Shown: one piece after another, positions 17,258-26,953 of the stretch
Layout: every line of letters begins with the position of its first letter
How positions within the stretch are numbered: position 1 is the stretch's first letter
Source: Methanoplanus limicola DSM 2279
GTDB lineage: Archaea; Halobacteriota; Methanomicrobia; Methanomicrobiales; Methanomicrobiaceae
Length of the DNA: 64,000 bases
Assembly (NCBI RefSeq): GCF_000243255.1
Contig: NZ_CM001436.1
Span: 2,134,957-2,198,956, forward strand
Reading direction: 5' to 3'
Notes under the pieces: model-generated
Told to the model about the DNA's origin: nothing
The model's database searches: none
Seen by the model: the letters and a program-made list of their open reading frames with translations, nothing else
Made by a program: the position numbers and the translations under genes

Positions 17258-18910
17258 ATGGTCACTGCCAGCATAACTGAAAAGATAAATAAATCCGTAA
17301 AAGTGACTGAAAAACCTCAGATAATTCCGGTCAGCCTGAAATTAATGGGAGAAGAAGCCGGCCGCCATTCCCCTGAAGAGATATTCGGAATGTTTAAGGA
17401 TTCAGCCCCGTTTATGCTTGAATCTGCCTGTGGTGAGGAGAAAAAAGCAAAATACTCATTGATCGGTTTAAATCCGGTATTAAGAGTAAAAGCAGAGAAA
17501 CAGGGCAGAACAGTAATTTCCGGACTTAAAAAATATACAGATGCTGTTATGCCGCTTTTTTTAGGCGGAATAATATCCAAAAATTCTGACGGCTCAGAAA
17601 CAGAGAGAAAAAGCCCGGATAAATTCAATATTCCAAAAAATTCCGGGACAATAACAGTCTCAGACCCGGACCCCATAGCCAAAATCCATCAGATACCGGA
17701 CCTCTTTGATTACCGGGGCAAAGATATACCCGGATACCAGGGCGGCCTTACAGGATATTTCTCTTATGATCTCGTTTATTCACTCTTCGGGACAGTCAGC
17801 ACCGGCAAACCTGACCCGGATTTACCGCTTGCTGATTTCATAATGACATCAGAGTATATTCTCTTTAACCACCCGGACGGAGAGGTGTATATCTTCAGTC
17901 TGGCACTTGCAGCAGAGAATGATGACTCAGAAGAGGCAACCGGAGAGGCGGGAGCAAAGGTTGAAGAGATATATAACCGGATTTACAGCCATGCGGACAG
18001 GTGTGCAGATGCCGGGATAAAATCCGGTGAAGCCGGCGTAAATAATCCGGGCGACCGCAGAATTCCGGGACCGAAATACTCAGAAAACATACCAAAGGAT
18101 GAATTTGAGGAGCTTGTCAGAAAGACAAAAGAGTACATCTTTGCCGGTGATATCTTTCAGGGAGTTATATCCAGGAAGAACAGCTGCCGGTACGAAGGTG
18201 ACCCGTTCTCAATATACTCGGCACTGAGGAGAATAAACCCCGGCCCTTATATGTATTACATAGATTATGGTGACCGGCAGGTAATCGGTTCAAGTCCTGA
18301 GATGCTTGTAAAGGTCGAGGATAACCGGGTTACAACCGTCCCGATTGCAGGTACCAGAATAAGGGGAAAAAACCCAAAAGAGGATAAAATCCTTGAAAAT
18401 GAACTCCTGTCAGATGAAAAAGAGCGTGCAGAACACCTGATGCTTGTTGACCTTGCAAGAAATGATATAGGCAGAATCAGCAGTTACGGCTCAGTCAGTG
18501 TCGATGATTTCATGAAGATTGAGAAATTCTCCCACGTTCAGCATATTGTCTCGACAGTATCCGGAGAACTGAAAGAAGGCCTCAACGCCGCAGATGCATT
18601 TAAATCTGTCTTCCCCGCCGGAACTCTGACCGGTGCGCCAAAAGTGAGGGCAATGCAGATAATAGATGAACTTGAATCTGAGAGAAGAGGCCTTTACGGC
18701 GGTGCAGTCGGCCATATCGGATTTAACGGCAGAACGGACTTTGCTATTGCCATCCGGACGCTCCTTCTTGAAGACGGCAGTCTGACATTTCAGGCAGGAG
18801 CAGGAATTGTTGCAGATTCTGACCCGGAAGCGGAATATATGGAAGCTGAAAAGAAGGCCCTCGCGGTTGCAAAGGCAATAACCCTTGCAGCAGGAGGAGA
18901 CTCCTTATGA
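17258..18910 (+). CDS. trpE: Anthranilate synthase component I
   Basis: A 550-residue chorismate-using enzyme that makes anthranilate with TrpG ammonia, the first step of tryptophan synthesis. The N-terminal regulatory LES element (PFMLESACG near 45) marks the tryptophan feedback site. The chorismate-binding core runs from about 270: DIFQGVISRKN, YMYYIDYGDRQVIGSSPEMLV, TVPIAGTRIRGK, LMLVDLARNDIGRIS, HVQHIVSTVSGEL, FPAGTLTGAPKVRAMQIIDE and a final FQAGAGIVADSDPEAEY. The ATG at 17258 has a Shine-Dalgarno 9 bases upstream. It is the first gene of the operon and overlaps trpG by 4 bp (ATGA). Confidence 0.97.
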   Translation: MVTASITEKINKSVKVTEKPQIIPVSLKLMGEEAGRHSPEEIFGMFKDSAPFMLESACGEEKKAKYSLIGLNPVLRVKAEKQGRTVISGLKKYTDAVMPLFLGGIISKNSDGSETERKSPDKFNIPKNSGTITVSDPDPIAKIHQIPDLFDYRGKDIPGYQGGLTGYFSYDLVYSLFGTVSTGKPDPDLPLADFIMTSEYILFNHPDGEVYIFSLALAAENDDSEEATGEAGAKVEEIYNRIYSHADRCADAGIKSGEAGVNNPGDRRIPGPKYSENIPKDEFEELVRKTKEYIFAGDIFQGVISRKNSCRYEGDPFSIYSALRRINPGPYMYYIDYGDRQVIGSSPEMLVKVEDNRVTTVPIAGTRIRGKNPKEDKILENELLSDEKERAEHLMLVDLARNDIGRISSYGSVSVDDFMKIEKFSHVQHIVSTVSGELKEGLNAADAFKSVFPAGTLTGAPKVRAMQIIDELESERRGLYGGAVGHIGFNGRTDFAIAIRTLLLEDGSLTFQAGAGIVADSDPEAEYMEAEKKALAVAKAITLAAGGDSL

Positions 18911-19482
18911 AAGTCCTGGTAATCGACTGCTACGACAGCTTCACATACAACCTCTGCCAGCAGATAGGAAAATACGGGTGCGAAATTACGGTTATAAAAA
19001 ATGACGATCCTGAGGACGCATTATTAAATGATAATTATGACAGAATTGTCCTCTCACCGGGACCTGGCACTCCGGAGAGGTCCGGACTCTGCCTGACAGC
19101 ACTAAATACCCTCTCAAAGACCGTTCCGACACTCGGCATATGCCTCGGACATCAGGCAATATGTACCATATCCGGAGGCAGGGTTTTGAGAACAACCCCT
19201 TATCACGGCAAAGTATCCGGAATAAACCATGACGGGGAGAGCATATTTGAGGGGATGAGAGACGGTTTTTCAGCAACGAGATATCACTCCCTTGCTGCGG
19301 AGAGGGCTTCACTTCCGGACTGCCTCAGAGTCACCGCCCTGTCATCTGACGACAGAGTTATAATGGGAGTCCGCCACCGGGATTATCCGATAGAAGGTGT
19401 GCAGTTTCACCCGGAGAGCATACTTACAGAGGACGGCGACCGCCTGACAGAGAATTTTCTCAGGTACGGGGTGAGAAAGTGA
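18907..19482 (+). CDS. trpG: Anthranilate synthase component II, glutamine amidotransferase
   Basis: A 191-residue class I glutamine amidotransferase. The opening is VLVIDCYDSFTYNL; the glycine loop is LSPGPGTPE; the nucleophile Cys sits in LGICLGHQAI near residue 80; and the catalytic His-Glu pair is GVQFHPESI near 165. It feeds ammonia to TrpE. It overlaps trpE and trpD by 4 bp each, indicating tight translational coupling. The length fits TrpG alone, not a TrpGD fusion. Confidence 0.97.
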   Translation: MKVLVIDCYDSFTYNLCQQIGKYGCEITVIKNDDPEDALLNDNYDRIVLSPGPGTPERSGLCLTALNTLSKTVPTLGICLGHQAICTISGGRVLRTTPYHGKVSGINHDGESIFEGMRDGFSATRYHSLAAERASLPDCLRVTALSSDDRVIMGVRHRDYPIEGVQFHPESILTEDGDRLTENFLRYGVRK

Positions 19483-20504
19483 TAACCGAATCACTCTTTA
19501 AAGCCGTAAACAGGCAGACACTTACAGAGTCTGAGGCAGAATCCGCCATGGATACAATAATATCCGGAAGGGCAACCGATGCCCAGATTGGTGCATTTAT
19601 AGCCGCAATGATGACCAAAGGGACTACCTCCGGTGAGATTGCAGCCTTTGCCTCTGCTATGATGAGGGCTTCGGTACAGATACGCCCGGAAGTTTCCGGT
19701 ATGCTCGTTGACACATGCGGAACAGGCGGAGACGGCTTAAATACCTTTAATATCAGCACAGCCTCGGCAATAGTCACTGCCGGTGCAGGAATTCCGGTTG
19801 TAAAACACGGCAACAGGAGTGTCGGCAGCAGATGCGGTTCAGCAGACGTCCTCGAAAAACTTGGTGTTAATATTGGTGCTGACCCCGGTGCAGTAAAATT
19901 ATCCATTGAAGAGAACGGGATAGGATTCTTATATGCAAAAAATCACCACCCTGCAATGAGGTACGCCGGAAGAGCCAGGGAAGAGCTTGGAATCCGGAGT
20001 TTCTTCAATATATTAGGCCCGGTCTCAAACCCAGCATCAGCAGAATCACGCCTTTTGGGCATTTATGACCCGGAGCTTACAGAAACAATTGCAGATGTGC
20101 TCCGGATTATGGGTGTCAGGAATGCAATGGTTGTGCATGGCTGCGGGCTTGATGAGATAACGACAACGGGAGAGACAAAGGTCTCAATGTTTAAGGAGAG
20201 AGGAAGGACTGAAACATTCTGCATAACACCTGAGGAGTTTGGAATCAAAAGAGCAGGACTGCCGGAGATTTCAGGCGGGGATGCAGGCCGCAATGCAGAT
20301 ATTATCAGAGATATCCTGAACGGCAGAAGAGGCGCCTGCCGGGATATTGTACTGGTGAATTCAGCGGCGGCGATATATATAAGCGGGAATGCCGGAAGCA
20401 TCCATGACGGAATAGGGATGGCAGAGATGAGTATTGACTCAGGAGATGCGGCTGAAAAGCTGAGCAGACTCATAAAAGCCACAGGCGGAGAGGAATTATT
20501 ATGA
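19479..20504 (+). CDS. trpD: Anthranilate phosphoribosyltransferase
   Basis: 341 residues; transfers phosphoribose from PRPP to anthranilate. The PRPP and anthranilate site motifs are DTCGTGGDGLNTFNISTA near 77-95, VVKHGNRSVGSRCGSADVLE near 107-126 and NILGPVSNPA near 165. The start ATG/GTG region overlaps the trpG stop by 4 bp. Confidence 0.97.
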   Translation: MITESLFKAVNRQTLTESEAESAMDTIISGRATDAQIGAFIAAMMTKGTTSGEIAAFASAMMRASVQIRPEVSGMLVDTCGTGGDGLNTFNISTASAIVTAGAGIPVVKHGNRSVGSRCGSADVLEKLGVNIGADPGAVKLSIEENGIGFLYAKNHHPAMRYAGRAREELGIRSFFNILGPVSNPASAESRLLGIYDPELTETIADVLRIMGVRNAMVVHGCGLDEITTTGETKVSMFKERGRTETFCITPEEFGIKRAGLPEISGGDAGRNADIIRDILNGRRGACRDIVLVNSAAAIYISGNAGSIHDGIGMAEMSIDSGDAAEKLSRLIKATGGEELL

Positions 20505-21280
20505 ATACAGCTATAAACAGATTTTTAAGGGAGATAGTCCGCCATAAAGAGGCAGAGGCAGCCGGAATAGATATGCCTGACGAATTCATGATGCCGGACT
20601 ACAGGCTAAAGAGCCTCTCAGATGCCGTAAGAAAGCAGAAGAGGAATGCAGTGATAGCCGAGATAAAATTCCGGTCACCATCAGGAGGAGTGACTGCACC
20701 GCTCTCAGATCCAAAGGATATTGCAGACGAATACATCAGGGGCGGATGCACGGCAGTATCAGTCTTAACAGATGAGAAATTTTTCGGGGGAAAGAAGGAG
20801 TACCTGACAGAAATTTCCGGTATTTCCACAGTGCCTCTGCTCAGAAAAGATTTCATTGTCAATGAAAAGCAGCTCTATGAGACAAAGGTTATTGGAGCGG
20901 ATGCAGTGCTTCTGATAGCTAAAATTCTGGGCGGGAAGCTTCCGGAATTTAAGGAGACTGCATCAGCCCTCTCCCTTGAGAGCCTTATTGAAGTCAGAAA
21001 CAGTGAAGAGGCAGATCTTGCCATATCCTGCGGCGCAGAGATAATCGGCATCAACAACCGCGACCTTACAACCATGAAAATTAACCTCAATAAGACTGCC
21101 GAACTCTCGGCATATATCAGGGACGAGTACAAAGACGCCCTGATAATATCAGAGAGCGGCTATAATTTCCCGGATGACATTAAAGCAATGAAGAGATACT
21201 GTGACGGTTTCCTGATTGGAAGCTCAGTTATGAAAGCCAAAAACAGAAGAGAGGCTGTGGAGGGTTTTGTATGCGCATAA
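20501..21280 (+). CDS. trpC: Indole-3-glycerol-phosphate synthase
   Basis: 259-residue TIM barrel that closes the indole ring. Key segments: VIAEIKFRSPSGG (catalytic Lys) near 50, FFGGKKEYL, PLLRKDFIVNEKQLYE (second catalytic Lys) and EIIGINNRDLTTMKINLNKT, then ISESGYNFPDDI. It overlaps trpD by 4 bp and trpF by 10 bp. Confidence 0.97.
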   Translation: MNTAINRFLREIVRHKEAEAAGIDMPDEFMMPDYRLKSLSDAVRKQKRNAVIAEIKFRSPSGGVTAPLSDPKDIADEYIRGGCTAVSVLTDEKFFGGKKEYLTEISGISTVPLLRKDFIVNEKQLYETKVIGADAVLLIAKILGGKLPEFKETASALSLESLIEVRNSEEADLAISCGAEIIGINNRDLTTMKINLNKTAELSAYIRDEYKDALIISESGYNFPDDIKAMKRYCDGFLIGSSVMKAKNRREAVEGFVCA

Positions 21281-21846
21281 AGATCTGCGGCATTACAACA
21301 CCAAGGGACGCAGTCATTGCAGAATCCCTTGGTGCCGATGCAATAGGAGTTGTGGTCTGCTCCAAATCACAGAGAAATGTCACATTAAAGAGGGCAAGAG
21401 AGATATTCTCCGCCCTTAAACCCACAACAGAAAAAATTCTTGTGACAGATTCCGAGTCATACCCGGAACTTGAGCTGATGATGGCTCAGAAGCCCGACGC
21501 TGTTCAGATTACACACCCGTTTGAGTTCAGCGAGAGACCTCCGGTACGAATAATCCGGACATTAAAACCCGGAATGGAAGAACTGCCCGCAGATTGTGAT
21601 GCCTTTGTCATTGACGGAAGTATGGGCAGGGGAGTTTTCTTTGACCGGAATTTTGCATCCGGAATCATAAACCGGACAGAAAAACCGGTTTTTCTTGCAG
21701 GAGGGTTATCTCCCGACAATATCGGTGAGGCTGTCAGGATGATCAATCCCTATGGCGTTGATGTCTCATCCGGAGTTGAGAAAAGTCCGGGGATAAAGGA
21801 CAGAGAGAAGATGAGTGAATTCATCAGAATCTGCAGGGAGGCTTAA
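21271..21846 (+). CDS. trpF: Phosphoribosylanthranilate isomerase
   Basis: A compact 191-residue TIM barrel. The opening [13 protein letters not shown] carries the catalytic Cys; the catalytic Asp is in [12 protein letters not shown] near 115-120; phosphate binding is by [11 protein letters not shown] and [16 protein letters not shown]. It is slightly shorter than most TrpF proteins but complete. Its start overlaps the end of trpC. Confidence 0.95.
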   Translation: MRIKICGITTPRDAVIAESLGADAIGVVVCSKSQRNVTLKRAREIFSALKPTTEKILVTDSESYPELELMMAQKPDAVQITHPFEFSERPPVRIIRTLKPGMEELPADCDAFVIDGSMGRGVFFDRNFASGIINRTEKPVFLAGGLSPDNIGEAVRMINPYGVDVSSGVEKSPGIKDREKMSEFIRICREA

Positions 21847-21847
21847 T

Positions 21848-23029
21848 ATGACAAAAACAGGATATTACGGCAGTTATGGCGGCAGGTTTGTCCCGGAGAC
21901 CCTGATGGAGGCACTCTGTGAACTTGAAGATTCATACCGGGCAATATGCGGCGGGGAGAGCTTCAGGCGGGAGCTTGACTTTTACCTGAAAGAGTATGCA
22001 GGAAGAGAGACCCCGCTTACATTCTGCCGGAATATGTCAGAGGACCTTGGATGCAGAATCTACCTAAAAAGAGAGGACCTGATGCACGGCGGTGCACATA
22101 AGCTGAACAACACCCTCGGCCAGGCCATTCTTGCAAAGCATATGGGCAAAAAACGCCTCATTGCAGAGACTGGTGCCGGACAGCACGGTGTCGCAACCGC
22201 GATTGCAGGTGCTGTGACAGGCCTTCCTGTCGAGGTATATATGGGCAGCACAGACTGCGAAAGGCAGAAGCTCAATGTCTTCAGGATGGAGCTTATGGGT
22301 GCAAAGGTCCATCCGGTAGAGAGCGGCACGGCTACGCTTAAGGATGCAACAAACGAAGCACTGAGGGAGTATGCAGCAGGTTCGGCTGATACTCATTACC
22401 TTATAGGATCGGTTGTCGGCCCCCACCCGTTCCCGGAGATTGTCAGGGATTTTCAGTCTGTAATAGGGACGGAGACAAAGGAGCAGATCCTGAAAGCTGA
22501 GGGCAGACTGCCCGATGAGGCGATCGCCTGCGTAGGCGGCGGTTCAAATGCAATAGGCCTCTTTTATCCGTTTTTAAAGGACGATGTCAGGCTTACAGGT
22601 GTTGAGGCCGGCGGACGCGGCGATTCTCCGGGGGACAACGGTGCATCTGTAAGGTTTGGCAGGCCCGGGGTTCTGCACGGTGCACTGTCATACCTTATTC
22701 AGGACGAATGCGGACAGGTCGGAACAACCCACAGCATATCCGCCGGCCTTGACTATCCCGGAGTAGGGCCTGAACATTCAATGCTCAATGATTCGGGGAG
22801 GGTGTCATACGGGATTGCGTACGATGACGAGGCCATTAACGCTTTCAGGTACCTCTCGGTTAAAGAGGGAATTATTCCCGCCCTCGAATCTGCCCATGCC
22901 ATAGCATATGCGATAAATAATGCAGACCGTTTTGACAGGGACGATATAGTTGTCATATGCCTCTCCGGAAGGGGCGACAAGGACGTTGCAACTGTCAGCG
23001 GGATGATGGAAGAGAAGAGAGATGAATGA
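21848..23029 (+). CDS. trpB: Tryptophan synthase beta chain
   Basis: 393 residues from the ATG at 21848, one base past the trpF stop; a longer reading from 21815 would overlap trpF by 32 bp and add residues foreign to the family. The pyridoxal-phosphate Lys is in [14 protein letters not shown] near 85; the phosphate-binding glycine run is [12 protein letters not shown]; the indole and serine site includes [11 protein letters not shown]. It is the trpB1 (synthase) type, as expected beside trpA, with which it forms an alpha2-beta2 complex. Confidence 0.97.
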   Translation: MTKTGYYGSYGGRFVPETLMEALCELEDSYRAICGGESFRRELDFYLKEYAGRETPLTFCRNMSEDLGCRIYLKREDLMHGGAHKLNNTLGQAILAKHMGKKRLIAETGAGQHGVATAIAGAVTGLPVEVYMGSTDCERQKLNVFRMELMGAKVHPVESGTATLKDATNEALREYAAGSADTHYLIGSVVGPHPFPEIVRDFQSVIGTETKEQILKAEGRLPDEAIACVGGGSNAIGLFYPFLKDDVRLTGVEAGGRGDSPGDNGASVRFGRPGVLHGALSYLIQDECGQVGTTHSISAGLDYPGVGPEHSMLNDSGRVSYGIAYDDEAINAFRYLSVKEGIIPALESAHAIAYAINNADRFDRDDIVVICLSGRGDKDVATVSGMMEEKRDE

Positions 23030-23913
23030 AGGGGAGAATAAAAATGAGAGAACCAGATAAAAATCCGTTTGAGAAAGCATTTGAAAAACCGGCTTTTATC
23101 TCCTATATAGTTGCAGGAGACCCGTCTCCCGCTGAGAGTATAGAGGCAGCAAAAGCGCTTATTGACGGCGGTGCAGACATTATTGAGCTTGGCTTTCCGT
23201 TCTCAGACCCTGTCGGTGACGGCCCGGTAATTCAGCGGGCAGATACAAGGGCACTTGATGCCGGGTTTAAAACCGGAGATATATTCAGGGTTGCAGAAGG
23301 CATCAGGGAATATTCATCCGTTCCAATCGTTATAATGGCATATTTAAATCCGGTTATAGCTATGGGAACCGACCTGTTCTACAAAACTGCAAAAGAGTCG
23401 GGCGTTGACGGAATTCTGATAGTGGATATGCCTGTCGAGGAGTCGGATATTATTACAGATACTGCAAATAGATATGACCTCGCACAGATATTTCTCATAT
23501 CAACAAACACATCTGAAAAGAGGATTGCAGAGATACTCCGTGCATCTGCCGGAATAAATATCAGAACCGGAAATTCAGGCAAAACAATAACCGGAGGTTT
23601 TGTGTACCTGGTGTCATCTCCGGGTGTGACAGGCACAAGAAGGGAGATATCAAACGAGGCATTCACCCTCATATCAAAGGTGAGGGAAATCTCAGGCGAA
23701 CTTAAAATATCCATGCCGCTGGCGGTTGGTTTCGGAATTTCACGCCGGAGTCAGGCAGAAGATATAATCAATGCCGGTGCTGACGGATTTATAGTCGGAA
23801 GTGCAATCGTAAAGATAACTGAAGACTGCCAGGGTGAAGCGGACAATCGTGAAGAATGCCTCAGAAAATTAAGGGAGTTTGCAGAGGATATTTCGGGGTT
23901 TACTGCCCGGTAG
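23026..23913 (+). CDS. trpA: Tryptophan synthase alpha chain
   Basis: A TIM barrel of up to 295 residues that releases indole for TrpB. The catalytic Glu is in [19 protein letters not shown], with the catalytic Asp in the same family block. The phosphate end is [32 protein letters not shown] 23026 overlaps the trpB stop (ATGA); an ATG at 23044 would give a more typical N-terminus and is the alternative. It is the last gene of the operon and converges on the minus-strand protease gene at 23948. Confidence 0.96.
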   Translation: MKGRIKMREPDKNPFEKAFEKPAFISYIVAGDPSPAESIEAAKALIDGGADIIELGFPFSDPVGDGPVIQRADTRALDAGFKTGDIFRVAEGIREYSSVPIVIMAYLNPVIAMGTDLFYKTAKESGVDGILIVDMPVEESDIITDTANRYDLAQIFLISTNTSEKRIAEILRASAGINIRTGNSGKTITGGFVYLVSSPGVTGTRREISNEAFTLISKVREISGELKISMPLAVGFGISRRSQAEDIINAGADGFIVGSAIVKITEDCQGEADNREECLRKLREFAEDISGFTAR

Positions 23914-23947
23914 TTCTATTCTGCCGGAAAAAAAGACTGGTGCCGGA

Positions 23948-26824
23948 TCAGAGAGAACCGGTCTTTCCGACAAAGTACCAGGCAATAATCGCCGCATCTC
24001 CGACATCCACCTCACCGTTTCCGTTGAAGTCCGCAGCCATGTCAACCGGGGTTAAGTCCGCAACCATATATGCAACCTTTGAGACATCTCCGATGTCAAC
24101 AAATCCGTTGCCGTTGAAGTCGCCCTTCTTATAGACGGTTATGTAATCTGTCTCTGTAACGGAGCCAGTAACACCGTCCTCCGATACAGTCAGTGTAACG
24201 GAATACTTTCCGGACGATGTATAGTTATGCACCGGGTTCTGCTCAGATGATGTTAATCCGTCACCGAAGTCCCATGTCCACGTATCCGGGCTTCCGGTGG
24301 AGAGATCTGTAAAGTTAACCTGCCGGATGGCGGCACCTGAGAGCGGTGATGCTGTGAAGTTTGCAGAAAGTGTGCCGGTTGTCCTTACGGATTTTCCTTC
24401 AAGCACTGAAAGGAGATTGTTCTGCCTGACAACAGACCAGTCACATGAAGTGTTTGTCTCAACCGAGAACTCATATTCGTCAGCCTGAAGCATATCTGCC
24501 GGAACTTCAGCCTTATAGGCCGCACCGAGATCAGCCGATTCATGATTCATGCCCTCCCAGACATATGCAAGCGGTTTGTGGATTACCGCAGAGCCGTTTG
24601 GCGTGATCAGTGTGTCAAACCTGAAGAAATATTCAGTTCCGGCTGTAAGAGATCCTTTATTCAGTTTAAGGTGATAACTTCCGCCGGACGGGAGCGGTTC
24701 TGCAAGCGGTGCATCTGTAACAACTGACGTGCTGATAATTTCAGCTGTCATATTCAGGTCCTTTGCAGCCGCAAATCCGACAAATATTGATTCAAAGCTG
24801 AGGTCATTGAATGTAACAGTAATATTTGTACTCTGCACACCAGGTGTCCTGAAGATCGTAGTATTGCAGACTCTGCTGAACTCATGGTTATAGAAATTAT
24901 CCACGGAAAAATTCGTGCCTGCCCTTGTATCAAATCCTGAACCGCCCGGAATCACATATTCGCATGGGAAATTCCACTCGACAAAGGTCAGATTAATCCT
25001 TGTAGCATATGCAGAATAATCAATCCACGAGAGATTTTCTGCATGTGCCGTATAGTTCAGGCCGCCAAGTGTCGTATTCGTATCCATATTGGCGGCATGA
25101 AGACGGTAAACCAGATCTGAGGTGTAGTTTCCGGCTGTGAAAGTGTTATTATCCTGCGATACAATGAAATTCCTGTTATAGTCAAACTCTGCTGACGGAG
25201 CAGGCCCCACATGGCCAAATGTTGTGTAGGCTTTTATACAGATACTCGGCCTGTTAAATCCTGTCAGATCATAGGCATCTGCCCAGTGCCCGTTGCTGGT
25301 AAGGTAATAGCTGTCTCCCGGTGCCGAAGTTGCAGCCGAGGTATAATTTGCAATTTTCTGCTCAATTGGGATTGTTAAAACACTTGAAGGATTTGTCACA
25401 GTAAATATTACAGAAAAAGTATCATCAGACGAAATCTCTACCGGCGTTTCAAAGTCAACAGTGTGATAACCCGGAAGGTCAAAAGTTCCGTTTACATAGG
25501 ATACTGCCCCTGCTGTACTGTTCTCAGGGCCGTCATCAGGATTTAAGTGAACCTCAGCCTCAAACTCAGCACCTGCCTGATATGTATAGACACCTGCCGC
25601 TCTTATTGTCTCATTGCCAAATGAAGGGAAGACATTTCCAAAAGAGCTCGTTGTAGTCCCAACCATATTTATGAAATTTGTCGCACCAAAGGCATCATAA
25701 TAATAGACAGAATCGTAATTGTCAGTACTTTCGGCGGTGAACAGAGCCATAAATTTGTTAATATCCTCATCATAATACGAGATGTAGAAATAACCGGAGT
25801 CATTGCCCCAGTCACTTCCCCAGCTGTTCTTAATGAGATATGCACCATCTCCGGGCGGAGTTACTCTGAAATTGTCCTTAGAAAATGAATCATCCCATCC
25901 GGCTATGGTAATACCATGCCCGCCATCAATTTTCATACCCTCGCTTGAATTGTAGTAGTAAGCAGGAGAATCACCGGCCATATTAAACCCTTGTGACCGG
26001 TTCACCTGAAAGCCGGCAAATACTGCACCATAGTCCATAATTATGGACTTTACAAGGGAGTTGTCAGCCGGAGACTGGACCGGAAGGAAATACACATCCT
26101 GCACATGCCTCTGTATTGTCAGCGAATCCGGGCTTACACATGATGAGTCATCATACGGATCATCAGATTCACTCACAGGCCCCGAATACCACGTAACACC
26201 GTCAGGCACGGCCCAACGGGCAAGATAAGCAGCTGCCATTTCACTGGAACCGCCGTCACAGCATCCCGGATCAAAGCCATGCTTATTCTTCATATTGTTC
26301 TCAGAGAAGTCAGACTCATCACCTTCCACTCCAATAAGAACAGATTCCAGACTTCCATATGCAGCAAATGCCCAGCATGAACCACAGTCAAGCTGATTTT
26401 TGACAGGTGTCATCCGGCCGTGAACCCTTAAATCATAGCTTTCAGGGAGTGGTTCATCTGCCATGATGGATACTCCGTCACCAAGCGTCAGAACAGAAAC
26501 ATCCAGAGGACTTCTGTCAGCTATCGGATTTGGAGGCTGAATATATCCAAGTGGATGACTGCCTGCGGTATTAGCAGCATCTCCGGAAGTTTCACCGGAT
26601 GATAAATCCGGGGCACAACTGCACGAGTCGCAGGAATCACAGACTAAATCCTCATCATTCAAAACTGCCAGGGCTGAATAATCACCCTGAATTTCCAAAT
26701 CTGTACCTGTATCATTTCCCAAATCCTCTGTGCCTGCAACTGCCGGCACAACCAGAACCAGAATTAAAAGAAATGACAGAATTATCGTTTTGCCATTTAT
26801 AGCATTCATAAACCAGACCACCAA
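23948..26824 (-). CDS. Secreted papain-like protease with PKD and dockerin
   Basis: 958 residues. A signal or anchor lies at about 12-30. A Cys-rich stretch (CDSCDSCSC near 62-70) precedes the C1A papain-like domain. The catalytic Cys is about residue 150 in QLDCGSCWAFAAYG; the His is in DGGHGITIAGWDD; the Asn is in IKNSWGSDWGNDSGYF. After a lectin-like beta domain and an NFSVDNFYNHEFSR-containing region comes a PKD domain (WTWDFGDGLTSSEQNP) and a C-terminal dockerin (DFNGNGFVDIGD, DFNGNGEVDVGD). It is likely exported and docked to a cohesin-bearing surface protein. It shares its middle region with the protein at 26954-32689, so the two are paralogues. Confidence 0.9.
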   Translation of the reverse strand: MVVWFMNAINGKTIILSFLLILVLVVPAVAGTEDLGNDTGTDLEIQGDYSALAVLNDEDLVCDSCDSCSCAPDLSSGETSGDAANTAGSHPLGYIQPPNPIADRSPLDVSVLTLGDGVSIMADEPLPESYDLRVHGRMTPVKNQLDCGSCWAFAAYGSLESVLIGVEGDESDFSENNMKNKHGFDPGCCDGGSSEMAAAYLARWAVPDGVTWYSGPVSESDDPYDDSSCVSPDSLTIQRHVQDVYFLPVQSPADNSLVKSIIMDYGAVFAGFQVNRSQGFNMAGDSPAYYYNSSEGMKIDGGHGITIAGWDDSFSKDNFRVTPPGDGAYLIKNSWGSDWGNDSGYFYISYYDEDINKFMALFTAESTDNYDSVYYYDAFGATNFINMVGTTTSSFGNVFPSFGNETIRAAGVYTYQAGAEFEAEVHLNPDDGPENSTAGAVSYVNGTFDLPGYHTVDFETPVEISSDDTFSVIFTVTNPSSVLTIPIEQKIANYTSAATSAPGDSYYLTSNGHWADAYDLTGFNRPSICIKAYTTFGHVGPAPSAEFDYNRNFIVSQDNNTFTAGNYTSDLVYRLHAANMDTNTTLGGLNYTAHAENLSWIDYSAYATRINLTFVEWNFPCEYVIPGGSGFDTRAGTNFSVDNFYNHEFSRVCNTTIFRTPGVQSTNITVTFNDLSFESIFVGFAAAKDLNMTAEIISTSVVTDAPLAEPLPSGGSYHLKLNKGSLTAGTEYFFRFDTLITPNGSAVIHKPLAYVWEGMNHESADLGAAYKAEVPADMLQADEYEFSVETNTSCDWSVVRQNNLLSVLEGKSVRTTGTLSANFTASPLSGAAIRQVNFTDLSTGSPDTWTWDFGDGLTSSEQNPVHNYTSSGKYSVTLTVSEDGVTGSVTETDYITVYKKGDFNGNGFVDIGDVSKVAYMVADLTPVDMAADFNGNGEVDVGDAAIIAWYFVGKTGSL

Positions 26825-26953
26825 AAACTGAGATACACAGTAATTCCATTATTTACATTTAATAGTATCTTTCAGGGGCGCCTTATAACCGGCAGAATTT
26901 CAAAAAAAAGTAGTGATGGTTATTTCCGGAAATCCGGATATAATTTCCGGATT